A model generated the notes under the pieces. It did no database searches. It saw only the letters and a program-made list of their open reading frames with translations, and was not told the DNA's origin. The translations under genes were made by a program, and so were the position numbers. DNA of 34,149 bases from Gemmatimonadaceae bacterium (GTDB lineage Bacteria; Gemmatimonadota; Gemmatimonadetes; Gemmatimonadales; Gemmatimonadaceae), in NCBI GenBank assembly GCA_025929535.1, contig JAICLZ010000045.1:1-34149 (forward strand), read 5' to 3'. Shown here in pieces: positions 14,155 to 22,284 of this stretch (positions within the stretch are counted from its first letter, which is position 1; each line of letters opens with the position of its first letter).

Positions 14155-15636
14155 GTGCCACACACCAAGCAGTCCCGCGGCTCGCGTCGAGTTCTCCGCG
14201 TCTCGCTCATCCTCGTGTTCGCGGCCATCCTCGTGGCTGCAGGGTGGACACGGTATTCGTCCACCGCGACTGTCTCCGGGTTTGCATCGCGCGTCGGCGA
14301 AAGCGGCCCGCTCGTCACGCTGCGGCATCGTGCGGAGGCCGCAGCGCGCGCCGACTGGCCGTCGAACGGAGCCGAGGGCGACACTCACTACTCTGCGCTC
14401 GACGAGATCTCGCCGGCGAATGTCGAGTCGCTGCGAGTCGCATGGGTCTTTCGCACGGGCGACGTTTCCGATGGCGCTTCAGACAGCAGCGGCCCGGCGA
14501 CGGCCTTCGAGGCGACACCGCTGATGCGCGACGGCACGCTCTACATCGCCACCCCCTCTGCGCACGTAATCGCGCTCGATCCCGAGCGGGGAACGCCGCG
14601 GTGGACGTACGATGCGCACATCGATCGTGCATCACTCGCCCACAACGAAGTCACCACGCGCGGTGTGTCGGCATGGGTTGATTCGACGCGTGCACCGTCG
14701 ATGCCATGCCGCGCGCGCATTTTCGTGGCCACCTTCGACGCCCGCCTGATTGCTCTGGATGGACGCAGCGGTACGCCGTGCACGGATTTCGGCCACGCCG
14801 GCACGGTCGATCTCCACGCAGGCGTTCGTGGCGCGGATCGGCTCGCGTACGAATATCACGTCACGTCGCCGCCGGCCGTGATCGACGAGCTCGTCATCGT
14901 AGGCTCCTCGATCTTCGACAATCTCCATGCGCAGGCGCCGAGCGGGGAGGTGATGCGCTGCGGCTTGATCGGAATCTCCGTCGCCGATCGTGCAGGGTAT
15001 GCGCCGTGGACCGTGCTGCGCCTCCTTTCAACCATGATCGAGGCGCTTCTGTGGAAGCAGGACTTCGCGCAAGCCGACTTCTACTGTAGGAGGCTCCGGC
15101 ACGACTCGGAGCGCCTCGGCCATGGTGTCGGGGCACTCCTTGCCGAAGTCGGCGAGACGATGAGCGGGATGTTGAGTGGCACGACACAGCCGCTGCTCGA
15201 TCGCGTGATCGAATTGGCCGACAAGATCGAAGCCATCCCGCTCCCGTTTGAGGGCGCACGACTTCGCCTCGAGATAGCCCGGCGTCTCGGGGAAATGGGA
15301 GACCGCGACGGCGCGATTCGCCAGCTCAACCGCGCGTTCGACGTCTTCTCGCGCATCGGCGCGGCCGGTGAGCTGGAGCGGGCAAGGGCCCACCTGCGCG
15401 AGCTCGACGCCCGACCGCGCACGCGGGTGGCGCACACTGGAAGTTCGCTCCTCTCACCGCGTGAGAAGGAAATTCTTTTGCTCGTCCTGCAGCACAAGAG
15501 CAACAAGGAAATCGCAAAAGCGCTCGGCTGCGCCCACCGGAACGTGGGCAAGCATCTCGAGAACGCCTGCCGAAAACTGGATTCCCACAGCCGGTACGAG
15601 GCAGCGGAGAAGGCGCGCGCGCACGAGTTCATCTAG
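14155..15636 (+). CDS. Chimeric ORF: truncated PQQ-dependent dehydrogenase fused to the C-terminal half of a LuxR-family regulator
   Basis: Residues 1-266 are the N-terminal part of a membrane-anchored quinoprotein (PQQ-dependent glucose/alcohol dehydrogenase-like): one transmembrane helix at 12-31, then beta-propeller blades (DWPSNGAEGDTHYSALDEI, TPLMRDGTLYIATPSAHVIALDPERG, SPPAVIDELVIVGSSIFDN). Homology stops at APSGEV, where the rest of the propeller should follow. From about residue 270 the sequence is the helical-repeat C-terminal region of a MalT/LAL-like regulator, ending in a LuxR DNA-binding domain from about residue 433 (LSPREKEILLLVLQHKSNKEIAKALG). An exported N-terminus with a DNA-binding C-terminus makes no functional sense, so this is probably a deletion fusion. 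ATG 14953, at the junction, could start the LuxR half alone. It ends nine bases from the convergent GH1 gene. Confidence 0.75.
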   Translation: MPHTKQSRGSRRVLRVSLILVFAAILVAAGWTRYSSTATVSGFASRVGESGPLVTLRHRAEAAARADWPSNGAEGDTHYSALDEISPANVESLRVAWVFRTGDVSDGASDSSGPATAFEATPLMRDGTLYIATPSAHVIALDPERGTPRWTYDAHIDRASLAHNEVTTRGVSAWVDSTRAPSMPCRARIFVATFDARLIALDGRSGTPCTDFGHAGTVDLHAGVRGADRLAYEYHVTSPPAVIDELVIVGSSIFDNLHAQAPSGEVMRCGLIGISVADRAGYAPWTVLRLLSTMIEALLWKQDFAQADFYCRRLRHDSERLGHGVGALLAEVGETMSGMLSGTTQPLLDRVIELADKIEAIPLPFEGARLRLEIARRLGEMGDRDGAIRQLNRAFDVFSRIGAAGELERARAHLRELDARPRTRVAHTGSSLLSPREKEILLLVLQHKSNKEIAKALGCAHRNVGKHLENACRKLDSHSRYEAAEKARAHEFI

Positions 15637-15645
15637 AAGGTCTGA

Positions 15646-17298
15646 CTACGCGACGGCGGCGCTCTGCTCCGGGGACTCCTCCGTTCCGCACGAATCGTCC
15701 AGCAGCATGTCCAGCGTCGCACTCGCGTCGGGGGCGTGCGGCGAGCAGGTCGTGAACGGCAGCGCGCGGCGCTCGCACACGTCGGCAACCAGCTCGGGGT
15801 TTCCCGCGGCATCGATCACGGCCCACGGCCCGTACGCATCGAGTGTGCGCTCGAGCTCCGATGCGGATTCGATGTCGACATCGTCACGATCGACCAGCAC
15901 GTGCGCCAACCCGCGCCCCTCGCACGCCCGTGCGAGCTCGCCACCGTGGCGCTCGCCGTTCTCGATGATGAGAATCGGACGCGCGGACGCGCGCGCATCG
16001 AGTGAAGTGGCGAACGGCGATCGTGCGCGGTTCCACCAGCCCGGTGTCGCGAGCACGGGATGCTCGTACCGGCCCTCCGTTGCGAGCGCGCGCACCATCG
16101 ATGCCAGCGCCGTCGGACGCGGAACGGATCCACGAACGTCGAATACGCCAGGCTCGTAGTAGTCCGTTTCGCACGTGACCAGTGAATTCCAGTCGTGGGA
16201 TCCGAGCAGCGCCCAGCTCGTGACCGCGCGCACGTCCACACCGCTCGAGCGCGCACGACTCGCCGCCTGCCACACCTCGTCGAGCCAGCGCATCTGCTCT
16301 TCACGCGTGCAGCCGATGTGACACTCGGTGATGGCGACCGGAAGGTGATAGCGTTTCCATGCCTCGTGCAGCACCCCGCTGATCCCGATGCGCTGCACCG
16401 AGGGCACCTCGACCTGCGCGACATCCGCGTACACGACCCGGCCGGTGCCGCCGATCTCGCTCAGCGAGTACCGCTCCACGCGATCATCGAGATAACGCTC
16501 GCTCGTGATGTAGTGGTTGACGCCGATGATATCCGGTGCACACGGCGCGTCGGCGAGCGCGCGAAGCTCGCGCTCGATGTCGTGCCCTGCACCACGCAGA
16601 TAATTCCAGCATGCGTGATTTGGAGTCATCCTCCCGCACAGGATGTCCCACGTCAGCCAGCGCCGCTCGTTCTCGAACTCGCACTGCGGTGCGAGCGCCG
16701 GCGTGCCGGCGACTTTGCCGAGGTCCTCCGTCTGGATGAGCTGGGCGCCGGGGTTCACTCGCCTGATCTCCCGCATCGCGCGCGAGATGGCCGACAGCTG
16801 CGCGACGAACAGGCCCGCGAAGGTCGCGCGGTCCCGTCCATGAGGATACCAGTGACCATACAGACCGCTGAACCGCGCCGTCGTGAGCGGCTCGTTGATC
16901 GGCGTGTAGGCGTCCACCCACGGATAGCGCTCCGCTGTCATGCGTGCAAAGCGCGCGAGCTGCTCCGGGAACTCGGGGGCGCGCGCATCCGTCCATCGTG
17001 GGCCGAAGCCATGGTGCAGCAGGCCGATGATCGGGCGCACCCCGCGATCGCGCAGCCGTTCGAGCGCGCGATCTGCCCAGCCCCAGTTCGTCTCCGATTC
17101 ACATTCGGGTTGCACGTGCTCCCACAACACCGGCACCCGAAGCGCCTTCAGCCCCAGGTCGGCAAACCGGTCGAGATCGTCGAGATGCGCCATGTGGCAC
17201 GTTCGTGCGATCTGATCGAAGTACCGCTCACCGACGCGGTTCACGGTACATTCGACGCCGCCCCACATCTCGAGCTTCGGCAGGCTACACAACGGCAT
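15646..17298 (-). CDS. GH1-like glycosidase with degenerate RmlD-like C-terminal region
   Basis: This 550-residue protein has a (beta/alpha)8 GH1-like domain at about 10-430. The acid/base is Asn135-Glu136 in TPINEPL, and the nucleophile is Glu325 in ITECHIG, so both catalytic carboxylates are kept. Residues 440-535 look like the NAD-binding half of dTDP-4-dehydrorhamnose reductase (RPILII..., LVDRDDVDIESASELERTLDAYGPWAVIDAAGNPELV), but the GxxGxxG loop is lost (ENGERHGGE) and the catalytic half is missing. Full GH1-RmlD fusions are known, so this one seems reduced. No signal peptide is seen, so it acts in the cytoplasm. It is the third gene of the GT-glf operon, 23 bases after glf. It may process a Gal-containing intermediate; the substrate is unknown. 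Confidence 0.82.
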   Translation of the reverse strand: MPLCSLPKLEMWGGVECTVNRVGERYFDQIARTCHMAHLDDLDRFADLGLKALRVPVLWEHVQPECESETNWGWADRALERLRDRGVRPIIGLLHHGFGPRWTDARAPEFPEQLARFARMTAERYPWVDAYTPINEPLTTARFSGLYGHWYPHGRDRATFAGLFVAQLSAISRAMREIRRVNPGAQLIQTEDLGKVAGTPALAPQCEFENERRWLTWDILCGRMTPNHACWNYLRGAGHDIERELRALADAPCAPDIIGVNHYITSERYLDDRVERYSLSEIGGTGRVVYADVAQVEVPSVQRIGISGVLHEAWKRYHLPVAITECHIGCTREEQMRWLDEVWQAASRARSSGVDVRAVTSWALLGSHDWNSLVTCETDYYEPGVFDVRGSVPRPTALASMVRALATEGRYEHPVLATPGWWNRARSPFATSLDARASARPILIIENGERHGGELARACEGRGLAHVLVDRDDVDIESASELERTLDAYGPWAVIDAAGNPELVADVCERRALPFTTCSPHAPDASATLDMLLDDSCGTEESPEQSAAVA

Positions 17299-17321
17299 GT
17301 GTCCGCGCCGGCCACAGAGAG

Positions 17322-18455
17322 CTATCCAGCAAGCGGTGCCGTGGTCGAGTGGGAGCCATCGCTCGCGACGCCAAGGATCTTCTGATATGTCGTGAGCGCC
17401 TGCGCCACGACCTGATCCATGTTGTAGTACTTGTACGTCGCCAGCCGCCCGACGAACCAGGTGCGCGACTCGACATCCGCGAGCGCCTTGTACTTCCGGT
17501 AGAGCTCCGCGTTCTCGGGACGCGGGATCGGATAGTACGGATCGCCCTCGTCGGTCGGATACTCGTACACGATGCTCGTCTTCGGGTGCTTCTGGCCGGT
17601 GAGATACTTGAACTCGGTCGCGCGGGTGTAGAGATGCTCGTTCGGATAGTTCACGACAGGCGCTTCCTGGAACCACTCCTGGTCGTGCGTCTCGTGCTTG
17701 AACGAGAGCGATCGATACGGAAGCTTGCCATACGCGTAGTCGAAGTACTCGTCCACCGGACCCGTGTAGATCATCGACTTGTAGGGAATGAGCCCCTCGA
17801 TGTCGCGATAGTCGGTCTGCAGCAGCAGGTGGATGTTCTCGTGATCGAGCATCTTCTCGAACATCCGCGTGTAGCCGTACTTCGGCATGGCCTGGTACGT
17901 ATCCGTGAAGTAGCGCGCGTCGCGATTCGTGCGCACGGGCACGCGCGCCGTGACGCTCGCGTCGAGCTGCGACGGATCGAGCCCCCACTGCTTGCGCGTG
18001 TAGCTCCGGAAGAACTTCTCGTACAGCTCACGCCCGACGCGCGCGACGACCACATCCTCCGAGGTGCGCGGATGCTCGTGCGGCTCCGCCACCCGATCGA
18101 GGAACGCCTCTGCCTCGTCCGTAGTCATGTTCCGGGAGTACAGGCGGTTGAGCGTGTCGAGATTGATCGGGATGGGCACGCGCTGTCCGTCCACGCTCGC
18201 GAGCACGCTGTGCTCGTACGGGCGCCACTCCGTGAACCGCGAGAGATATTGAAAGACGTCGCGGGAATTGGTGTGGAAGATATGCGGGCCATAGCGATGC
18301 ACGAGGATTCCCGCATCGTCATAATGGTCGTACGCATTCCCGCCGATGTGCGGCCGCTTCTCCACCACGAGCACGCGCTTCCCGCCGCCGCGCGCCAGAC
18401 GCTCCGCCAGCACGCTCCCGGCGAAGCCCGCGCCGACAATGCAATAGTCGAACAT
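17322..18455 (-). CDS. glf: UDP-galactopyranose mutase
   Basis: Glf is an FAD enzyme that converts UDP-galactopyranose to UDP-galactofuranose. The 377-residue protein starts MFDYCIVGAGFAGSVLAERL with the dinucleotide fold (GAGFAG, 8-13). Next come EKRPHIGGNAYDHYDDAGILVHRYGPHIFHTN, YTRKQWG, MPKYGYTRMFEKML and YTGPVDEYFDYAYGKLPYRSL, all hallmark Glf blocks. Length is usual for the family. The start ATG is two bases after the stop of the glycosyltransferase gene, so the genes are coupled. The presence of glf implies that the cell makes galactofuranose-containing glycans. Confidence 0.97.
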   Translation of the reverse strand: MFDYCIVGAGFAGSVLAERLARGGGKRVLVVEKRPHIGGNAYDHYDDAGILVHRYGPHIFHTNSRDVFQYLSRFTEWRPYEHSVLASVDGQRVPIPINLDTLNRLYSRNMTTDEAEAFLDRVAEPHEHPRTSEDVVVARVGRELYEKFFRSYTRKQWGLDPSQLDASVTARVPVRTNRDARYFTDTYQAMPKYGYTRMFEKMLDHENIHLLLQTDYRDIEGLIPYKSMIYTGPVDEYFDYAYGKLPYRSLSFKHETHDQEWFQEAPVVNYPNEHLYTRATEFKYLTGQKHPKTSIVYEYPTDEGDPYYPIPRPENAELYRKYKALADVESRTWFVGRLATYKYYNMDQVVAQALTTYQKILGVASDGSHSTTAPLAG

Positions 18456-18457
18456 CG

Positions 18458-19705
18458 TCAGGCCTCCAGCGCCACGTTGTATCGCGACGTGACCGGAGCG
18501 GCCCGGCGAACATTGGCAATCGGAACCTCCCGAACCTCGCCCGCATTCGCGATCGCCTGCGAGATGAGCGCGCTCATCCGCTCGTGCGTACGATCCCACG
18601 ACATCGTCGAGAGGAATCCGTCCACGCGCTTGAGCCATCGGCTGCGCTCCCTGGCGGAACGGGCGAGCTCACTCTCTATGGCCTGGACGAAGTCGGCCGC
18701 GCTCTTCCCGATGTTCGCGAGCTCGGCCACACCGTAGGGCGCTACGACATCGCGAATGGGCGTCGACACCACCGGCAGACCGGCGGCGAGATATTCGGGC
18801 GTCTTCGTCGGGCTGATGTAGCGCGTCGATTCGTTCAGCGCGAACGGCAGCAGCGCGACGTCCCATCCGGCCATGTACGACGGCAGCTCCGAGTAGGGCT
18901 TGGCGCCGAGATAGTGGATGTTCGGGAGCTTCGGCAGCTGGTCGGGATCGATCTTGACGATCGGGCCAACGAGCACGAGGTGCCAATCGGGACGTGCCGA
19001 CGCGAGCCCGGCGAGCAGGTCGATGTCCATGCGCTCATCGATGACCCCGGCGAAGCCCAGCCGCAGATGCGGGATGCGCGCCTGATCCGCGGGATCGCGG
19101 CGCGGTGTGCGCGCTTGGCGAAAGTGCGCGGAGTCAACGCTGCTCGGAAAGCAGTGCACGTTGTCGCTGCGCGCGCGCTTTGCCTCGTAGAGACTCGTGC
19201 CGCCGGTGAACACGACGTCGGCGAGCGCGATGAGCTCGCGCTCGCGCTCGACCATGGCCATGGGCGCGCCGCGGAAGAGCGAAAGCTCGTCCATGCAGTC
19301 GTAGACGAGGGCAATCGGCTCGAGATGGCGCGTCCACGGGAGCGCCATGGGCGTGTAGTACCAGGTCACGAACGCCGCGATCGACTCGGAAGCGATCAGC
19401 TCGTCAATGAGGTCGCGCAGTGCGTTGCATTGTGCGCTCTCGGAGAGGCCATGCGGGAGCTGGGGCACGACCACGCGAAGCCCGTGCTCGCGCGCCGAGA
19501 TGTCGAAATGCGGCGCGTCGGCGCCGAACACCGGTTCCTCGATGTAAAATACCCGACTCGTTCGCGCGAATCGCGACAGGAGATGCTGCGGACGCTGATA
19601 GACGAAGTCCCAGCGCAGGTGTGAGAAGCAGATGAGCGTTGTGGCTTCCGGATTCGATGCGGGAGGGCGGCGCGGGAGATCTCCGGAAGCAATGGACTTC
19701 AGCAT
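18458..19705 (-). CDS. GT-B fold glycosyltransferase (GT4-like), probable galactofuranosyl or related transferase
   Basis: The 415-residue protein has the two-domain GT-B layout: N-terminal ICFSHLRWDFVYQRPQHLLSRFA and EEPVFG, then a C-terminal nucleotide-sugar domain with LRLGFAGVIDERMDIDLL, PDWHLVLVGP, NIHYLGAKPYSELPSYMAGWDVALLPF and SPTKTPEYLAAGLPVVST. This subgroup (QRPQHLL start) is often encoded next to glf. No membrane segments are seen, so it is cytosolic or peripheral. The ATG at 19705 has AGGAG nine bases upstream; the TTG at 19714 is too close to it to be used. It is the first gene of a leftward operon with glf and a GH1 protein. The true acceptor and donor are not known from the sequence. 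Confidence 0.9.
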   Translation of the reverse strand: MLKSIASGDLPRRPPASNPEATTLICFSHLRWDFVYQRPQHLLSRFARTSRVFYIEEPVFGADAPHFDISAREHGLRVVVPQLPHGLSESAQCNALRDLIDELIASESIAAFVTWYYTPMALPWTRHLEPIALVYDCMDELSLFRGAPMAMVERERELIALADVVFTGGTSLYEAKRARSDNVHCFPSSVDSAHFRQARTPRRDPADQARIPHLRLGFAGVIDERMDIDLLAGLASARPDWHLVLVGPIVKIDPDQLPKLPNIHYLGAKPYSELPSYMAGWDVALLPFALNESTRYISPTKTPEYLAAGLPVVSTPIRDVVAPYGVAELANIGKSAADFVQAIESELARSARERSRWLKRVDGFLSTMSWDRTHERMSALISQAIANAGEVREVPIANVRRAAPVTSRYNVALEA

Positions 19706-19734
19706 GCAGGGCAACTCCTACGCACAAGTTACGG

Positions 19735-19752
19735 GGGTATCTGTTGGTACCC
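19735..19752. promoter_or_regulatory. Inverted repeat between the two gal operons, candidate operator
   Basis: GGGTATCTGTTGGTACCC (GGGTA arms with an eight-base spacer) lies in the 113-base divergent gap between the glycosyltransferase and galactokinase genes. A related GGGGTATCATCCCC occurs near 21005-21020, before the second GH1 gene. A shared regulator of the cluster is possible, but none is encoded here. Confidence 0.35.
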
Positions 19753-19818
19753 TCCTGATTAGCCGCAAAGGCGACGCGAACCAGCCTCGATTACACTACC
19801 ATAGAAGAAGCACGTCGC

Positions 19819-20973
19819 ATGCCATCACGTAAACGCATGAATTCGAACTTTGCGCGCGCTTTTTTCATCGATGCATTCGACGATGAGCCGCAGCGCCTCG
19901 CGTCCGCGCCGGCCCGCGTGAACCTCATCGGCGAGCATATGGATTACAACGGCGGCGAGGTGCTCCCGATCGCCATCGATCACCGCACCTACGTTGCCGT
20001 GAGAGCCGCTGCCGATCGCGATGTGTCGCGTGTCGCGAGTGGCACGCACGAGCGCCTCGGCACTTTCGATGCACGCGCGCCGGAGCGCAGCGGCGAATGG
20101 TGGGACTACGTCGCGGGGGTCGTGCGTGAGCTCTCCGCTCTCGGCGCTCGCATTCCGCAGCTCGACATCGCCATCTCCAGCGACGTTCCCACCGGAGCAG
20201 GGTTGAGCTCATCCGCTGCACTCGAAGTCGCGACGACACTCGCCATCGCCGATCTGCTCGGCGTCGGGTTGTCCGCGCAGCAGGCGGCCGAGGTGGCGTG
20301 GCGCGCGGAGACGGGCTTCGTGGGCGTGCCCTGCGGAATCATGGATCAATTCGCATCCGCGCTCGCGCGCGAGGGTTCGGCGCTCCACGTCTGGTGCGAC
20401 ACCATGCGCACGGAGCACGTACGTTGCGACGAGCACGTGCTCATCTTCGACACCGGCGTCTCGAGAGGGCTCCGCCAATCGGCCTTTGCCACCCGTCGTG
20501 GCGAGTGCGCACGCGCGCTGGCAGCGATCCAGCGTGCTCATCCCGCGGTGCGCGAGCGCGCGCACGCCGCGCTGGCGGACATCGAGGAAAGCGGACTCGA
20601 CGCAGTGCTGCACAAGCGTGCCACGCACGTGGTCGAGGAGAATGCGCGCGTGAAACGGGCGGTCATTGCCCTCGAGGACACGGGCGTCATCCCGGGCGAG
20701 CTGCTCGTTGCGTCGCATTCCTCGCTGCGCGACCTGTACGAGTGCTCGTCCCCGGAGCTCGACTGGTTCGTGGGCCACGCACTCGCGTTTCCGGGCGTTC
20801 GGGGCGCTCGACTCACCGGCGCGGGGTGGGGTGGCTGTGCCATCGCGACCGGAGAAGCAGACGCGCTCTCGGCCGCGGCGACACCCCTGGAGGAGGCCTA
20901 TGCGAGGGAATTCCCTCACCATGCGCGCAGCTGGGTCGTTCGCGCGGCTGGCGGAGCGCGAATCGAGGAATAA
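19819..20973 (+). CDS. galK: Galactokinase
   Basis: Galactokinase phosphorylates alpha-D-galactose to Gal-1-P. This 384-residue protein is a full GHMP kinase: signature RVNLIGEHMDYNGG at 33-46 (the usual Thr after EH is Met), phosphate loop PTGAGLSSSAAL at 124-135, catalytic Asp176 in PCGIMDQF, and motif 3 LTGAGWGGCAI at the C-terminus. The start at 19819 is supported by GAAGAAG upstream; M7 at 19837 is an alternative. It is the first gene of the rightward operon with a GH1 protein and a GalU-type enzyme and is divergent from the glf operon. Gal-1-P from this enzyme would feed UDP-Gal for Glf. No GalT is encoded here. Confidence 0.95.
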   Translation: MPSRKRMNSNFARAFFIDAFDDEPQRLASAPARVNLIGEHMDYNGGEVLPIAIDHRTYVAVRAAADRDVSRVASGTHERLGTFDARAPERSGEWWDYVAGVVRELSALGARIPQLDIAISSDVPTGAGLSSSAALEVATTLAIADLLGVGLSAQQAAEVAWRAETGFVGVPCGIMDQFASALAREGSALHVWCDTMRTEHVRCDEHVLIFDTGVSRGLRQSAFATRRGECARALAAIQRAHPAVRERAHAALADIEESGLDAVLHKRATHVVEENARVKRAVIALEDTGVIPGELLVASHSSLRDLYECSSPELDWFVGHALAFPGVRGARLTGAGWGGCAIATGEADALSAAATPLEEAYAREFPHHARSWVVRAAGGARIEE

Positions 20974-21074
20974 CTCCCCGTCTCCCTCCACGAGACGCGT
21001 TCCGCGGGGTATCATCCCCTCGCTGTTATTCCCCACTGCTTCGCTCGTCTTGACGGCAACCCCCACGACTGCCG

Positions 21075-22271
21075 ATGGACTCTGGATTCTTTTTCACGAC
21101 CGGGATCGAGAACAGCTACCCGACGCTGTCGACGGGACGCCGCATCGATCAGATGGACAAGTGCGGGCACTATGCCCGCTGGGAAGAGGATTTCGGGCTT
21201 CTGTCGAGCATCGGAGTCAACGCGCTCCGCTTCGGACCCGCGTACTACCTGACGCACCCGGCCCCGAACCGCTTCGACTGGTCGAGCGCCGACGCGCCCA
21301 TGCACAAGCTGCGCGAGCTCGGCGTCACCGTCATCGCCGACCTCTGTCACTTCGGAGTTCCCGATTGGCTCGGTGGCTTCCAGGATCCCGCTTTCCCCAT
21401 CCACTTCGCGAGCTACGCGCGCGAGTTCGCGATGCGCTATCCGTGGGTGCGCCACTTCACCCCCGTGAACGAGATCTTCATCTGCGCGTCGTTTTCGGCG
21501 CTGCGCGGCTGGTGGAACGAGTGCCTCTCGAGCGACCGTGCCTTCGTCACCGCGATGCGCAACCTGTGCATGGCGAACGAGCTCGCGGTGGAAGCGATCT
21601 TGTCCGTGCGGCCCGACGCGGTCATCGTGCAGGGCGAGTCGGCGGAGCACTTCATTCCAATGGGGAAGAGCTCGCAGCGCATGGCCGATCACTGGAATGG
21701 CATCAAGCATCTGTCGTTGGACCTGACGCTCGGGCATCAGCTCGACGCGGGCATGGCCGCGTTCTTGAACGACAACGGCGTGACGTCGAACGACCTCAGC
21801 TTTTTTCGCGAAAAGCGGGCGCTCGGACAGCGCTGGCTCGGCCTGGACTACTATTCGACATGCGAGCACCGGATCGCGGCCAACGGAAGGCAGACGGTGA
21901 ATCACAGGGGCGTCGGCTTTCGCTCGCTCGCGCGTGCGTACTACGACCGCTACCACATTCCGCTCTTCCATTGCGAGACGAACAGCGTGAGTGAGCACGC
22001 CGTGCGCTGGCTGGAGCGGCAGTGGGGCGACGTCGCGAGCCTGATGTCGTCCGGCGTGCCGGTGCGCGGCTTCACCTGGTACTCGCTCACCGATCAGATC
22101 GATTGGCAGCATGCGCTCAGGCACGAGTACAACGATCTGCATCCGGTTGGGCTCTACGATCTCGATCGGCGCATCCGGCCGGTGGGCGAGGCGTATCGTC
22201 GCCTGATCGACGATCATCAGCATCTGGTGGCGGGCACCGCTCCGCCGCGGCGCATGGAAATCGTGGCGTAG
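21075..22271 (+). CDS. GH1-like glycosidase, 398 aa
   Basis: A second GH1-fold protein, distant from the first. It begins MDSGFFFTTGIENSYP and has the acid/base Asn132-Glu133 in TPVNEIF and the nucleophile Glu301 in HCETNSVSE, with GFTWYSLTDQIDWQHAL near the C-terminus. It has no signal peptide, unlike secreted scavenging glycosidases, and is shorter than usual GH1 beta-glucosidases (about 450). It lies 101 bases after galK and 13 before the GalU-type gene. There is no strong ribosome-binding site before the ATG. Like the GH1 protein on the other strand, it may work on a cytosolic galactose-derived intermediate or, as an alternative, act as a transglycosidase; the substrate is unknown. Confidence 0.85.
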   Translation: MDSGFFFTTGIENSYPTLSTGRRIDQMDKCGHYARWEEDFGLLSSIGVNALRFGPAYYLTHPAPNRFDWSSADAPMHKLRELGVTVIADLCHFGVPDWLGGFQDPAFPIHFASYAREFAMRYPWVRHFTPVNEIFICASFSALRGWWNECLSSDRAFVTAMRNLCMANELAVEAILSVRPDAVIVQGESAEHFIPMGKSSQRMADHWNGIKHLSLDLTLGHQLDAGMAAFLNDNGVTSNDLSFFREKRALGQRWLGLDYYSTCEHRIAANGRQTVNHRGVGFRSLARAYYDRYHIPLFHCETNSVSEHAVRWLERQWGDVASLMSSGVPVRGFTWYSLTDQIDWQHALRHEYNDLHPVGLYDLDRRIRPVGEAYRRLIDDHQHLVAGTAPPRRMEIVA

Positions 22272-22284
22272 TGGATCGTTTCTG

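Noticed and set aside
14155..15636. The PQQ/LuxR ORF as a new kind of membrane quinoprotein sensor-regulator
   Set aside because: The propeller stops after about a third of its usual length, and the LuxR half lacks its N-terminal part. The neighbouring deletion scars make a gene-fusion accident more likely.
17205..18737. 510-codon forward frame over glf
   Set aside because: Antisense to UDP-galactopyranose mutase, which matches its family over the full length. The shadow is a typical RVRELxx artefact.
20209..21066. 285-codon reverse frame over galK
   Set aside because: Antisense of a complete GHMP kinase.
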